A stretch of DNA of 64,000 nucleotides, from the NCBI RefSeq assembly GCF_023544465.1, contig NZ_JALPVL010000004.1:1-64000 (forward strand), read 5' to 3'. The stretch is from Paractinoplanes maris (GTDB lineage Bacteria; Actinomycetota; Actinomycetes; Mycobacteriales; Micromonosporaceae). The translations under genes and the position numbers were made by a program. The notes below the pieces were generated by a model. It saw only the letters and a program-made list of their open reading frames with translations, had not been told where the DNA came from and did no database searches. Positions within the stretch are counted from its first letter, which is position 1. Each line of letters opens with the position of its first letter. Shown in pieces: positions 34,142 through 44,100 of this stretch.

Positions 34142-36033
34142 TGAGGTGACGTGCTCGCGGGGCCCGGCCCGTCCGGCTCCGGCTCGGCGAAGTCGATGTC
34201 GGCGTCGTCGTTCGCCACCACATCGTCGGCCACCATGTCGGCCGGCTTGTGGGATCCGGTTCCAGCTCCCAGCGCCGGGTGCACGCCCACCGAGGCCGCC
34301 AGCCCGATCGCCGTGCGCAGCAGCGGCAGCGCGGCCAGGGCGTTGGCCCCCTCACCCAGACCGAGGCCCAGATCGAGTACGGGGTTCAGCCCGAGCACAT
34401 CACCACCCTGGCGCACCATCTCGAGGTCGCCCGCGTCGGCCAGCAGCGTCCAGTGCCGGATCTGGCCACCCAGGTCGCGGGCGATCAGCCCGGCCGCGAT
34501 GCCGACCGGCCCGTCGAGCACCACCGGCAGCCGCCGGGCGGCCGCGCCGAGCAGCACCCCGGTGGCCACGGCCAGGTCCGGCCCGCCCAGCTCGCGCAGG
34601 ATGTCCTTGGCGCCGCGCGGCTCGCGGCGGATCCGGTGCAACGCGTCCCGGACGGCGGCGGCCCGCGACATCCACGACTCGTCGTCGAAGACACCGCCCG
34701 GCAGCAGCACCCGGGGCAGCACGGCGACGGCCTCGGCGCCGGTGGTGGCGGCCGAGACGGCCGCGGCGACCGCGTCGGTGCCGACCCCGATCGAGGCGAG
34801 GACGAGCAGGTCCTTGCCCGCCTCGGCGGCCGCGTCGGCCAGCAGCCAGCCCTGCTGAAGGGCGCGCTCCACGTCCTCGAGGGAGGCGGCGGCCATGTCC
34901 TCCATGGCGTACGACTCGGTGGTGCGCAGGATGGCGATGTCGGCGCCGGCCGTGCCGGCCAGGCGGCTCAGCACACCCTCGCCGTTCTCGACCTGGGCGA
35001 CCCGGCGCTCGACGTCCTCGGGGTCGTCACCGGCCGCGGCGTCGCCGAGATGGCGGCCCGAGATCAGCAGGACGCGCGGGGCCGACCAGGGCTGCGGGGT
35101 GACCGTGCCCTGGGTGGCGGCGGCGAAGGCGACGGCGTCGGCCAGCCGGCCCAGACCGGCGCCGGGGAAGTCGACGGTGGCCAGGCGGTCCAGGGCGTCG
35201 GGGCCGGCGTCGCTGTCGGGCATGGGGAGGTCCATGCCGGGCTCGAAGACGACGGAGGACGCCACCAGCGGCAGGACCATCGTCGGCTCGTCGATCACGC
35301 CGGGGGTGCGGGGCGCGGGCGCTTCCTCGACGGCGGCCGGGACGAGCACGGGAGTCTCCGGCCGCTCAGCCGGGCTGGGCACCGCACGCGCGGCGGCGGC
35401 CGGGCTCGGCATCGCGCGCGCGGCGGCGGCCGCCGGGCTGGGCACCGCGCCGGATTCCGGCGTAGACAAATCCGAAATGTCGGACTCAGCCGATCCTTTC
35501 AGCCACACCGGCCGACCGGCGACGACCAGCGCCACCCGGTCACAGGCATCGGCGAGCGCCTGATTCGTCGTCCCCAGCGCGTCGGCGAACGCCCGCCCGA
35601 CCGGCGTGACCGGCACCAGCGACAACCCGACCTCGGGACTCACCAGCACCACCCGGGCCGTGCACGAGCGCACCGCGGCGGCCAGCGCCGCCACGTCGGC
35701 CACGTCGTCGTTGGGCTGGCGGGCCGGGTCGAGCAGCGCCGCCACCCAGCCGCCGAGGTCGTCGACGATCAGCGTGTCGTCGGGTTTCGCCTCGGTCAGC
35801 AGCTCGGTCAGCCGGGCCGGGTCGGCCCCGGTCTCCTCGGTCGACCACGACTGCGGGCGGCGCCGCTGATGCTCCTCGATGCGCGCCAGCCACTCCGGGT
35901 CGTCCTCACCGCCGATCGCGGTCGCCACGTAGCGCACCGCAGAGGCGCCGGCCACCAGGGACTCGGCGAACGCGGACTTGCCGGACCGGATCCCGCCGAG
36001 CACCAGGACCGTGTGCCACCGATCATCGGACAT
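34138..36033 (-). CDS. CobU-CobT fusion: cobinamide kinase/guanylyltransferase plus DMB phosphoribosyltransferase-like domain
   Basis: 631 residues from the ATG at 36033. Residues 1-180 are CobU: P-loop GGIRSGKSAFAE, VRYVATAIGGEDDPEW, then LIVDDLGGWVAAL and the final VVLVSPEVGLSLVPVTP. A low-complexity Ala/Pro linker (about 180-330) follows. Residues about 330-620 are CobT-like, ending in LGLNPVLDLGLGLGEGANAL with the probable catalytic Glu. The CobT GDHGV and GIGNTT motifs are replaced (SGRHLGD and SIGVGTDA), so this half is divergent. The fusion would activate both cobinamide and the lower ligand for CobS, the next gene. Confidence 0.9.
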   Translation of the reverse strand: MSDDRWHTVLVLGGIRSGKSAFAESLVAGASAVRYVATAIGGEDDPEWLARIEEHQRRRPQSWSTEETGADPARLTELLTEAKPDDTLIVDDLGGWVAALLDPARQPNDDVADVAALAAAVRSCTARVVLVSPEVGLSLVPVTPVGRAFADALGTTNQALADACDRVALVVAGRPVWLKGSAESDISDLSTPESGAVPSPAAAAARAMPSPAAAARAVPSPAERPETPVLVPAAVEEAPAPRTPGVIDEPTMVLPLVASSVVFEPGMDLPMPDSDAGPDALDRLATVDFPGAGLGRLADAVAFAAATQGTVTPQPWSAPRVLLISGRHLGDAAAGDDPEDVERRVAQVENGEGVLSRLAGTAGADIAILRTTESYAMEDMAAASLEDVERALQQGWLLADAAAEAGKDLLVLASIGVGTDAVAAAVSAATTGAEAVAVLPRVLLPGGVFDDESWMSRAAAVRDALHRIRREPRGAKDILRELGGPDLAVATGVLLGAAARRLPVVLDGPVGIAAGLIARDLGGQIRHWTLLADAGDLEMVRQGGDVLGLNPVLDLGLGLGEGANALAALPLLRTAIGLAASVGVHPALGAGTGSHKPADMVADDVVANDDADIDFAEPEPDGPGPASTSPQ

Positions 36034-36113
36034 GCCCCGTACCTTAAGGCCGGGCCGCACGGCGGGACGCCGTAGGGTGGAAGACACCGACCGAGGACGT
36101 GAGGGGGCGGCGC

Positions 36114-36311
36114 ATGCCGTGGAGTTGGCGGTACGAGAACGTCGACGGTCAGCCGGTGGCTGGTCCACCGGAGACGTTCAGCAGCCAGGCTGACGCCGAG
36201 TCGTGGATCGGCCAGGAGTGGCGAGGGCTCGCCGAGGCCGGCGTGGCCAAGGTCGTCCTGGTCGAGGACGACCGGGTCGAATACCCGATGAGCCTGTTGC
36301 CGGCGGAGTGA
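36114..36311 (+). CDS. Small conserved protein (65 aa)
   Basis: MPWSWRYENVDGQPVAGPPE, then FSSQADAESWIGQEWRGLAE, then a short beta-strand (VAKVVLVEDDRVEYPMSL). The length and the SQ.DAESWIGE.WR motif are typical of a widespread actinobacterial family of unknown function. The ATG follows GAGGGGG. It ends two bases before the M50 protease gene, with which it should be co-translated. Confidence 0.85.
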   Translation: MPWSWRYENVDGQPVAGPPETFSSQADAESWIGQEWRGLAEAGVAKVVLVEDDRVEYPMSLLPAE

Positions 36312-36312
36312 C

Positions 36313-37143
36313 GTGACGTACGACGAGCCGGTCCACACCAGCACGCCGCGCCACGCGTTCGTGCCCAGCCCCGTCTTCGTGGGCATCGTCGCGGTCTTCG
36401 TGGTCAGCGGCTGGATGACGTGGGCCGGCTTCGGCAACGTGCGGGTCGACGTCTTCCTGTTCATCGTCGCGGGCTGGCTGGTCTCGCTGTGCCTGCACGA
36501 GTACGCACACGCGCTGATCGGCTACTTCTCGGGCGACCACACCGTGGCCGAGCGTGGCTACCTGAAATTGAACCCGCTGAAATACACCAGCCCGCTGCTG
36601 TCGATCGTGCTGCCGGTGGTGGTCGTGATCCTGGGTGGCATCGGCTTGCCCGGTGGCGCCGTCTGGGTCGACCACCGTTACATCCGCAGCCGCGCCAAGG
36701 ACTCGCTGATCAGTGCGGCGGGCCCGCTCACCAACCTGATCCTGGCGCTGGTGCTGGCGTTCCCGTTCCTGATCGGGGTGGGGCCGACGCTCGACCTGGT
36801 CGGCGGTCAGTTCGTGGCCGGCGGCTCGGGCGACCACCTGGAGTTCTGGGCGGCCCTCGCCGCGCTGGCGTTCCTGCAGGTGACGGCGACGATCCTCAAC
36901 CTGCTGCCGATCCCCGGCCTGGACGGCGGCAGCATCCTGGCACCGTGGATGAGCCCGGCCTACCAGCGCGCGTGGAACCTTTTCGCGCCGTACGGCTTCA
37001 TCCTGCTCTTCCTGCTGCTCTGGCAGACCCGGGTCGGCGACTACTTCTACGACCTGGTCTTCTGGATCACCGACAAGCTCGGCCTCTCCGAGGTCCTGAT
37101 CCAGGTCGGCCTGGAGTTGATGCGCTTCTGGTCCGGCAGTTGA
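36313..37143 (+). CDS. Site-2-type (M50) intramembrane metalloprotease
   Basis: 276 residues from a GTG. There are about six transmembrane helices. Zinc motif LHEYAHALIG places HExxH at 62-66 inside a helix; the third ligand lies in NLLPIPGLDGGS (Asp204). There is no PDZ domain, so it belongs to the compact, PDZ-less group. Site-2 proteases cleave membrane-bound anti-sigma or regulatory proteins; no such partner is adjacent. It is coupled to the preceding 65-aa gene. Confidence 0.92.
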   Translation: MTYDEPVHTSTPRHAFVPSPVFVGIVAVFVVSGWMTWAGFGNVRVDVFLFIVAGWLVSLCLHEYAHALIGYFSGDHTVAERGYLKLNPLKYTSPLLSIVLPVVVVILGGIGLPGGAVWVDHRYIRSRAKDSLISAAGPLTNLILALVLAFPFLIGVGPTLDLVGGQFVAGGSGDHLEFWAALAALAFLQVTATILNLLPIPGLDGGSILAPWMSPAYQRAWNLFAPYGFILLFLLLWQTRVGDYFYDLVFWITDKLGLSEVLIQVGLELMRFWSGS

Positions 37144-37158
37144 GCCGGACCAGAAGCG
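37123..37158. terminator. Terminator overlapping the end of the M50 gene
   Basis: A 15-base perfect stem (37123-37137 with 37144-37158) and six-base loop. The left arm is the last coding bases of the protease gene. It also serves the convergent aldo/keto reductase gene. Confidence 0.8.
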
Positions 37159-37165
37159 TCACCGG

Positions 37166-38164
37166 TCAGGGCCGGCGAGCCGGGCTCTGAGTCTTGGCGG
37201 GGTCGCGCTCGGCGACCCCGTCGAGGGCGGCGTCGATCGCCTTCATCAGGTCGGCGTCGAGCTTCTTGCCCGAGGCCGCGGCGTTGTCGCGCACCTGCTC
37301 GGGGCGCGACGCGCCGACGATGGCGGCCGACACGTTGTCGTTCTGCAGCACCCAGGCCACGGCCAGCTGGCCCATGGTCAGCCCGGCCTGGTCGGCCAGC
37401 GGCTTGAGCTGCGCCACCGCCTCCAGCACCTCGTCGCGCATGAGCCGCGAGATGAAGTCGGCGCCCGACTTCTCGTCGGTGGCCCGCGACCCGGCCGGCG
37501 GCTGCTTGCCCACCTCGTACTTGCCGGTGAGCACGCCCTGCGCGATCGGTGAGAAGACCACCTGGCCGATCCCCAGCTCGATCGAGGCCGGGACGACCTC
37601 GGCCTCGATGACCCGCCACAGGGCCGAGTACTGCGGCTGGTTGGAGACGAACGGGATCTTCAGGTCCTGGGCCATCTCCCACCCGGCGCGGATCTCGGAG
37701 GCGGTCCACTCCGAGACGCCGATGTAGAGGGCCTTGCCCGAGCGCACCACGTCGGCGAACGCCTGCATGGTCTCCTCGAGCGGGGTCGAGTAGTCGTAGC
37801 GGTGAGCCTGGTAGAGGTCCACGTAGTCGGTCTGCAACCGGCTCAGCGACCCGTTGATCGACTCCATGATGTGCTTGCGGGACAGGCTGCGGTCGTTCGG
37901 GCCCGGACCCGTCGGCCAGAACACCTTGGTGAAGATCTCCAAGCCGGCGCGGCGCTCGCCCTTCAGCGCCCGGCCCAGCACCTCCTCGGCGCGGCCACCG
38001 GCATAGGCGTCGGCGGTGTCGAAGGTGGTGATGCCCACGTCGAGGGCGGCTCGTACGCACGCGACGGCGGCCTCCTCCTCGACCTGGGAGCCGTGGGTGA
38101 TCCAGTTGCCGTAGGCGATCTCGCTGATCAGCAGGCCGGAACGGCCGAGGTGACGAAACTCCAT
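37166..38164 (-). CDS. Aldo/keto reductase
   Basis: 332 residues. A TIM-barrel NAD(P)H oxidoreductase with the first family signature TTFDTADAYAGGRAEEVLGR (Asp49, Tyr54), the Lys in EIFTKVFW, the His in YVDLYQAHRYD and the cofactor motif near the end (VAAIVGASRPEQVRDN). The sequence resembles the voltage-gated K-channel beta-subunit-like AKR group. The substrate is unknown. It is a single gene, convergent with the M50 protease. Confidence 0.94.
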   Translation of the reverse strand: MEFRHLGRSGLLISEIAYGNWITHGSQVEEEAAVACVRAALDVGITTFDTADAYAGGRAEEVLGRALKGERRAGLEIFTKVFWPTGPGPNDRSLSRKHIMESINGSLSRLQTDYVDLYQAHRYDYSTPLEETMQAFADVVRSGKALYIGVSEWTASEIRAGWEMAQDLKIPFVSNQPQYSALWRVIEAEVVPASIELGIGQVVFSPIAQGVLTGKYEVGKQPPAGSRATDEKSGADFISRLMRDEVLEAVAQLKPLADQAGLTMGQLAVAWVLQNDNVSAAIVGASRPEQVRDNAAASGKKLDADLMKAIDAALDGVAERDPAKTQSPARRP

Positions 38165-38195
38165 GCCTCGACACTATGCCCCGGGCGGCGATCGC

Positions 38196-41100
38196 TCAGA
38201 GGACGGGTCGGTTGTCCTTGATCAACTTGTCGATCTCGTCGAGCACGTCCGCCCGTTCCCGGTACTTCAGCTCCACGAGCGGCTCACCCCTGCGGTCGAG
38301 AGCGCCCCACAACCCGAACTTGTCGGCCACCAGGAACGCGGCCGGGTGGATCAGCAGGGCCGCGTGCACCGGCGGCACCAGCAGCTGCCCGGTCCGGTCG
38401 ACCACCCCGTACACCTCGCCCGCGTCGACCACCGCGAGCCCCTCCTCGGTGAAACCGTCCACCGGCTCGCCGGAGGCCAGCATCGTCGCGAACGCGTGAT
38501 AGTGCGGTTGCACGACGATCCGGGTGTGCTCGTCGACCACACCCCAGCCGCCGCGCCGCACGAGGGCCAGCCCGTTGTGGAACGGACGCGCGTCCTCGAA
38601 CCCGCCCGGCACGATCACCCGGTTCTGCTTGTCGACGGCATGCCAGCCGCCGGCGTCGTCACGCGACACCCAGGCCAGCCCCTCGGCGAACCGCCCGGCC
38701 GCGCGATAGCCGGACGACGCGTCGATCAGCAGAGCACCCGACTCGTCGATCAGCTCCCAGGCCGGTGCCTCGGGCCGGCGCACCCAGGCCACCCCGTCCG
38801 CGAACGGCTGCGCCTGAGCGAACCGCGCCGGCAGCAGATCGGGATAGCCGAACAACCCGGAGCTCTCGTCCCGCAGCGGCCGAGCCGGTTTCGGCCGGCC
38901 GAGAATCTCGTCGGCGCTCCGCGGATAGGGCCCCCACCCGTCCGAAGCCCGCCCGGTGATCGTGTCGAGAGCCAGCTCGATCCGCTCGACCAGGTCGGGG
39001 TCGGCGCCCTTGCGCAGGTCGAGGGCCCCTTCCAGGTGGTTCACGGCCTCCAGGTATCGCCCCTGCTCGAACGCCGACCGCCCGGCCAGCTCACGGATCT
39101 CGGCCCGCAGCCGCGCGGGCAGCTCCGCCGAGTCCGCCTCCGCATAGACCCGGTCGGCCGCGGCATAGTCCCCCCGCCACTGCAACACGTGCGCCAGCCG
39201 CGCCCGGACGGTCGCGGTGCGAGCCAGGTCCCCGGCCGCCTCGGCGTGCACGAGCGCCGCGTTCGCGTCCTCCAGAGCCGGATCGAGATCCCTGAGCAGC
39301 CGCGACGCGACCGCCCGCAAACTCAGCAGCCGGGCCCGGTCGGCGTCCCGCTCGGCGTACTCCAGCTTGTCGGTCAGCCGGTCGATGACCACCCACATCG
39401 GCTCGTCGTCCTCGATCTGCTCCCGCAACGTCCGCGGATCGAAGGTGACCGGATAGGCGGCCAGGATCTGCTCGGGGTCGGTGCGCCGGTTGCGCGGGTC
39501 GGCCCGCTGCTCCCGCTGCTGCCGGATCGGTTGCGCTTCTTTCTCGTACGAGGGTGAGTCGCCCCCCACCGAGCCGGTGCTCCCACCGGACCCGCCCCCG
39601 CCGTCACCGGCATCCGCACTTTCATCGCGGGCAGCGCCGTGCCCACCATCCGCGCCACCGTCCCGCGTCCCGTCCTCGACGTCACCCTCAACCGGCGCGA
39701 CATCGCTCTCAGCCGGGGCAGCGACGTCTGCTTCACGGGCTTCGGCCGTGGCAGCGATGTCGGCGGGCTCATCCGCGGCGTCGGCTTCAGCGTCACGCGT
39801 TCCGGCCGGGCTGGTGACAGCTGCGGGCCGGTCCACGGGGTTGGCTTCGGCTTCACGGGCTTCGGCCGGGGTGGCGGCGGCCGCAGGCTGGTCCACGGGG
39901 TCGGCTTCGGCTTCATGGGCCTCGGCCGGAGTGGTGACGGCTGGGGGCTGGTTTGCGGGGTCGGCTTCGGTGTCACGGGCTTCGGCCGGGGTAGTGACGG
40001 CGGCGGGCTCGTCCACGGCGTCAGCCCCCAGCCCGTCAGCGGGAGCAACGACGTATGCGGGTCTTTCCCCGGCGATCGGCTCCAGGCCTTCGGCCGTCAC
40101 GGCGTCGGGAGTGCTCCCCTCGATCGTCGGCTCAGAGTCCTCGACGATTTCCGCGTCCTGCTCCCAGTCGACCTTCTTGATGCCCTCCTGGGAGGGCGCG
40201 AGCGGTCCGGCGGTGAGAGCGTGCGGAGCCGAAGGAGCCTCGAGCTCGGCCACGGGGTCCTCGATGAGTTCGGCGTCCACGATGTCGTCCTCGTCGAACG
40301 CACCGCCCGCCGGCACGATCACCGGCTCGAACTCGATCAGCTCGACCTCGATCGCGTCATCGTCCCCGTAACCGAAATCGGCACCGTCAGAAGAAACCCG
40401 CCCATCAGGTCCGTAGCCGTCGTCGCCGCTCACCGGCATCTCACCTGGGCCCGGCCTCCCCTGCGAAGTTGCTTCCGCCGCAGGCTCGGCCGCTCCCCAA
40501 TGTCCGGAGGCGAATCCGTCGCCGGCCAAGCCGTGGGCCGCTACCTCAGGCTCAGCCGCGCGTGGCGACCGGGGCGACGGCTGCGCCGAGGCCTGCTGTT
40601 CCGAGACAGGCTCGGGGAAGCCGGTGGCGTCGGCGTGGTCGGGCTGTGCCGATCGGGGTCCTGCCGTGTTGGTTCCGGCTGACCACGGCTGGCCTGACGT
40701 GGGCTGTGCCGACACGGGCTGTGCGGAGACTGGCTCTGCTGGCACGGGCTGTGCGGAGACTGGCTGCGCCGAGACCGGCTGCGCCGAGACAGGCTGCGCG
40801 GAAACTGGCTGCGCGGAGACAGGCTGTGCCGACATGGGCTGTGCCGAGACTGGACTGGTCGGATTGCCAGGTGCAGAGACGGGCTGCGCTGACGTAGGCA
40901 TAGTCGGGGAGTGCCGCTCCGAAGCGGTATCGCTGTCGGCTGTTCGCTCGGCGATGGGCTCGGATGGAGCTCGTTGCGTGACGATCGGCTGGACGGCGAT
41001 GGGCTCGTCGTAGTCGGCGTAGGGCAGGTCGGCGTAGTGAGGGGCCTCCGCCTGCGGATCGATCTCTGCGTCGGTGGCAGCCGCTGTGCGGTCGAGCTCG

Positions 41101-44100
41101 CCGGTCGGCGCCTCGGGATTGCCGGGTCCGCGAGGAACGACGATGGGGAGCGCGCCGGACGGGAAGAACCAGTCCTGGTCTACGGGCGCGCCGCTGACCG
41201 GTCGCACGTCCTCGGCCAGTGGCACAGCAGACGTCTGGGCCGCGGCGGGCTCGTCGTGAGCGTGCTCGATGGCCGGCAGAGCTTCGGCTCCGGCCGGGAC
41301 GAAACCGGTGGGCATCGGCGGTGGGCTGACGGGCCTCGCGGTCACCGACGGTGAATCGACCGCCCGGCCGGCGACAGGCCATGCGCTGACCGGCCGCGCG
41401 GCGAAATACTGTGAGTCGTCCGGCGCGACGGCGCCAGGCTGGGCGCTGACGGGCTGAACAACCGGCGAGAGAGCAGCGGGGAGAGTGGCCGGCTGAGCGT
41501 CCACCGGACCGACTCCAGCCGGCTGGGCACCGGAAGGCTGGGCACCGGAAGGCTGGGCAGAAACCGGCTGGGCGCTCACCGGCCCGGCCGCAGCAGGCTC
41601 GATGCTGTCCGGTCGGGTGGCAGCCGGCTGAGCAGCCGACCGGTGATCAGTGGCGGGCTGGGCGCTGACCGGTTGGTCGACGGCAGGCCCGCCGCTGGTG
41701 GGCTGGTCGAAAGCGGACCCGCCGCTGGTTGGCTGGTCGAAGGCGGACCCGCCGCTGACGGGCGCCGTCGGGACCGGCTCGCCGATGGGCTCGATGACGA
41801 CGGGCTGGGCGACCGGCGGCTCGGCGATCGGGTGCGTGATGGGCGGCGGCAGCGGCGTCACGGCGCCGAGACCGCTCTGGGAGAGCAGCCAGCCCAGTCC
41901 GTGCGGCTCCTCCTCGGACGGCTGAGCAGGCGCAGCCGAAGAGATCGGTACCGCCGAGGCGGGCCGCGGGTCCTGGCCGGCGCCTTCGCCCCGGTTCGCG
42001 GCGTCCCAGATCGATCCGGTGGGAGCAGGCGATCCACCCGCGGAGCTGGTCGGTATGGCGCTGGTGGGCGCGGATTCCGGCGAACCCGAAATCGACCCGG
42101 CCACAGGTTTCTGACGCCCTTCTGCAACCGGGTAGGGCGGTGCGACCACATCGGCATCCTGCGGTGCCGCGGGCGAGACCGGCTCAGGCCAGAACTCGCC
42201 CGCAGGCTCGCCCCGGGCCGGCTGGGAGTCCCCGTACGACTCTGCCGGGCCGCCCGTTGTGGGCCGATCAGATTCGGTCGCGGGCGGTGCGGAGTTGGTG
42301 CCGGGCGCCGCCGAGACGGGCCGGTCCTGATTCTCGTGTGAGGCCGTGTGACGGCTCAAGCCCTGCATGTGTCCCAGCGATCCGGCCCGGCCTGCGGCCT
42401 GCAGCGCATCGGCAGGCTGAGCCGACGTCGGCCGCCCGTGCCCAGGGCTTGACCCGGCTTGCTCGCTCCGGTCCGCCGGAGCGGGTGCTTGCTCGGTCCA
42501 GTTCGCCGGCGTGAAGGCGTGCTCGGCCCGGTCCCTCGGCGTGTCGGCGTGCCCACTCCGACCCGCGGAAGCGAAGCCGTACTGCTCCGGCGTCGGTTGC
42601 GCGTGCCCGGATTGTTCCGGCTTCGGCCGTACGTAACCGGACTGCTCCGATACCTGCTCGGATCGCCCGCTGGACGCCGGCTGAGCTTCCCCCTGCTGGG
42701 AGTAGCCGGAGTGTCCCTGAGCCGCCCACGGGTGTTCAGGCTGCTGGTGATGAGCCGGCACAGGCTGATGACCGACCTCGGACTGCGTCGGCTGTTGGCG
42801 GCCGGGCTGCGGCGGTCCCGCCTGTGGGTGTCCGGACTGAGGCTGCGCCGACTGCGGGTGGCTGGGCCGAGACGGTCCCGCCTGTGGGTGGCTGGACTGA
42901 GGCTGCGCCAACTGCGGGTGGCCGGGCCGAGACGGTCCCGCCTGTGGGTGGCTGGACTGAGGCTGCGCCAACTGCGGGTGGCCGGGCTGAGACGGTCCCG
43001 CCTGTGGGTGGCTGGACTGAGGCTGCGCCAACTGCGGGTGGCCAGGCTGAGACGGTCCCGCCTGTGGGTGCCTGGACTGAGGCTGCGCCGGCTGTTGGCG
43101 GCCGGGCTGCGACGGTGCTGACTGTGGCTGGCCGGATGACGAAGACGTTCGCTGCGGGAGGCCAGGCTGAGACTGCGCCGGTTGCTGGCGGCCGGGCTGC
43201 GACGGTGCTGACTGCGGCTGGCCGGATGACGAAGACGTTCGCTGCGGGAGGCCGGACTGAGACTGTGCCGGTTGTTGGAGGCCGGCTTGGGACTGCGCCC
43301 ACTGCGGATGCCCAGGCTGCAACGCCGGCTGGGGGCGACCGGGCTGCGACGACACCGGCTGCGCATGGCCAGGCTGCGACAAAGACGGCTGTGGTTGGCC
43401 CGACTGCGACGAAGCCGGCTGCGCATGGCTCGGCTGCGACGAAGACGGCTGCGGGTGGCCCGGCTGGACCGGAACGCTGTAAGGGCGAGCGACCGGCGAA
43501 GGCTCCTGCCCGGAAACCGCCAGGTTCGCGGCCGGGGCCGACACCGGGCGCGCCGGCTGACCGGGCACGTTCGGATAGGTCGGCGCGGGCGTCGCCGGGC
43601 GGGCCGGCGTGACGCGGGTCGGCTGAGGCGCCGGGCGGGCCTCGGCCGGGGTGCCGCGTGAGGGTGGCGCCGGCCGGAGGTCGAACGGGACGTCGTCGCG
43701 CCCGTCGCGCTGCCCGGGCGCCGGTCGCGCACCGGGCCGGGCCGGGAAGGCGTCGGCCGGGGCGGGCCGCGCACTGCCGTAGACGCCGGCCGCGGGCGAC
43801 ACCGGCCGGCGGTCGTCCCGCTGCTCGTCGGCCGCTTGCCGGCGCCCGTAATTGGGCCCCGTGGCCGGCCTCGGTGCACCGTAAACCCCCGGCGATACCG
43901 GCGTTCCCGGCGAAACCGGCGCCGAACTGCCCCGGCCGGACTGCGGCCCCGGGTTCACCGGCACCGAAGGCGGGTTGCCCGCGGAGCGCGGCCCGGAGTC
44001 ACGCTTCTGCGTCTCCCGGAACTGCACCGCGTCGCGATAGGACCCACCGCTCTGTGACTCGGACTGACGGCTCTGCGGTTCAGGCTGACGGCTCTGCGGC

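Noticed and set aside
36034..36113. Cobalamin riboswitch upstream of the cobU-cobT fusion
   Set aside because: The intergenic space to the divergent 65-aa gene is too short and no B12-box is seen.
42811..43276. CRISPR-like regular repeats
   Set aside because: Units are in-frame tandem minisatellites with no unique spacers, inside a coding region, and there are no cas genes.
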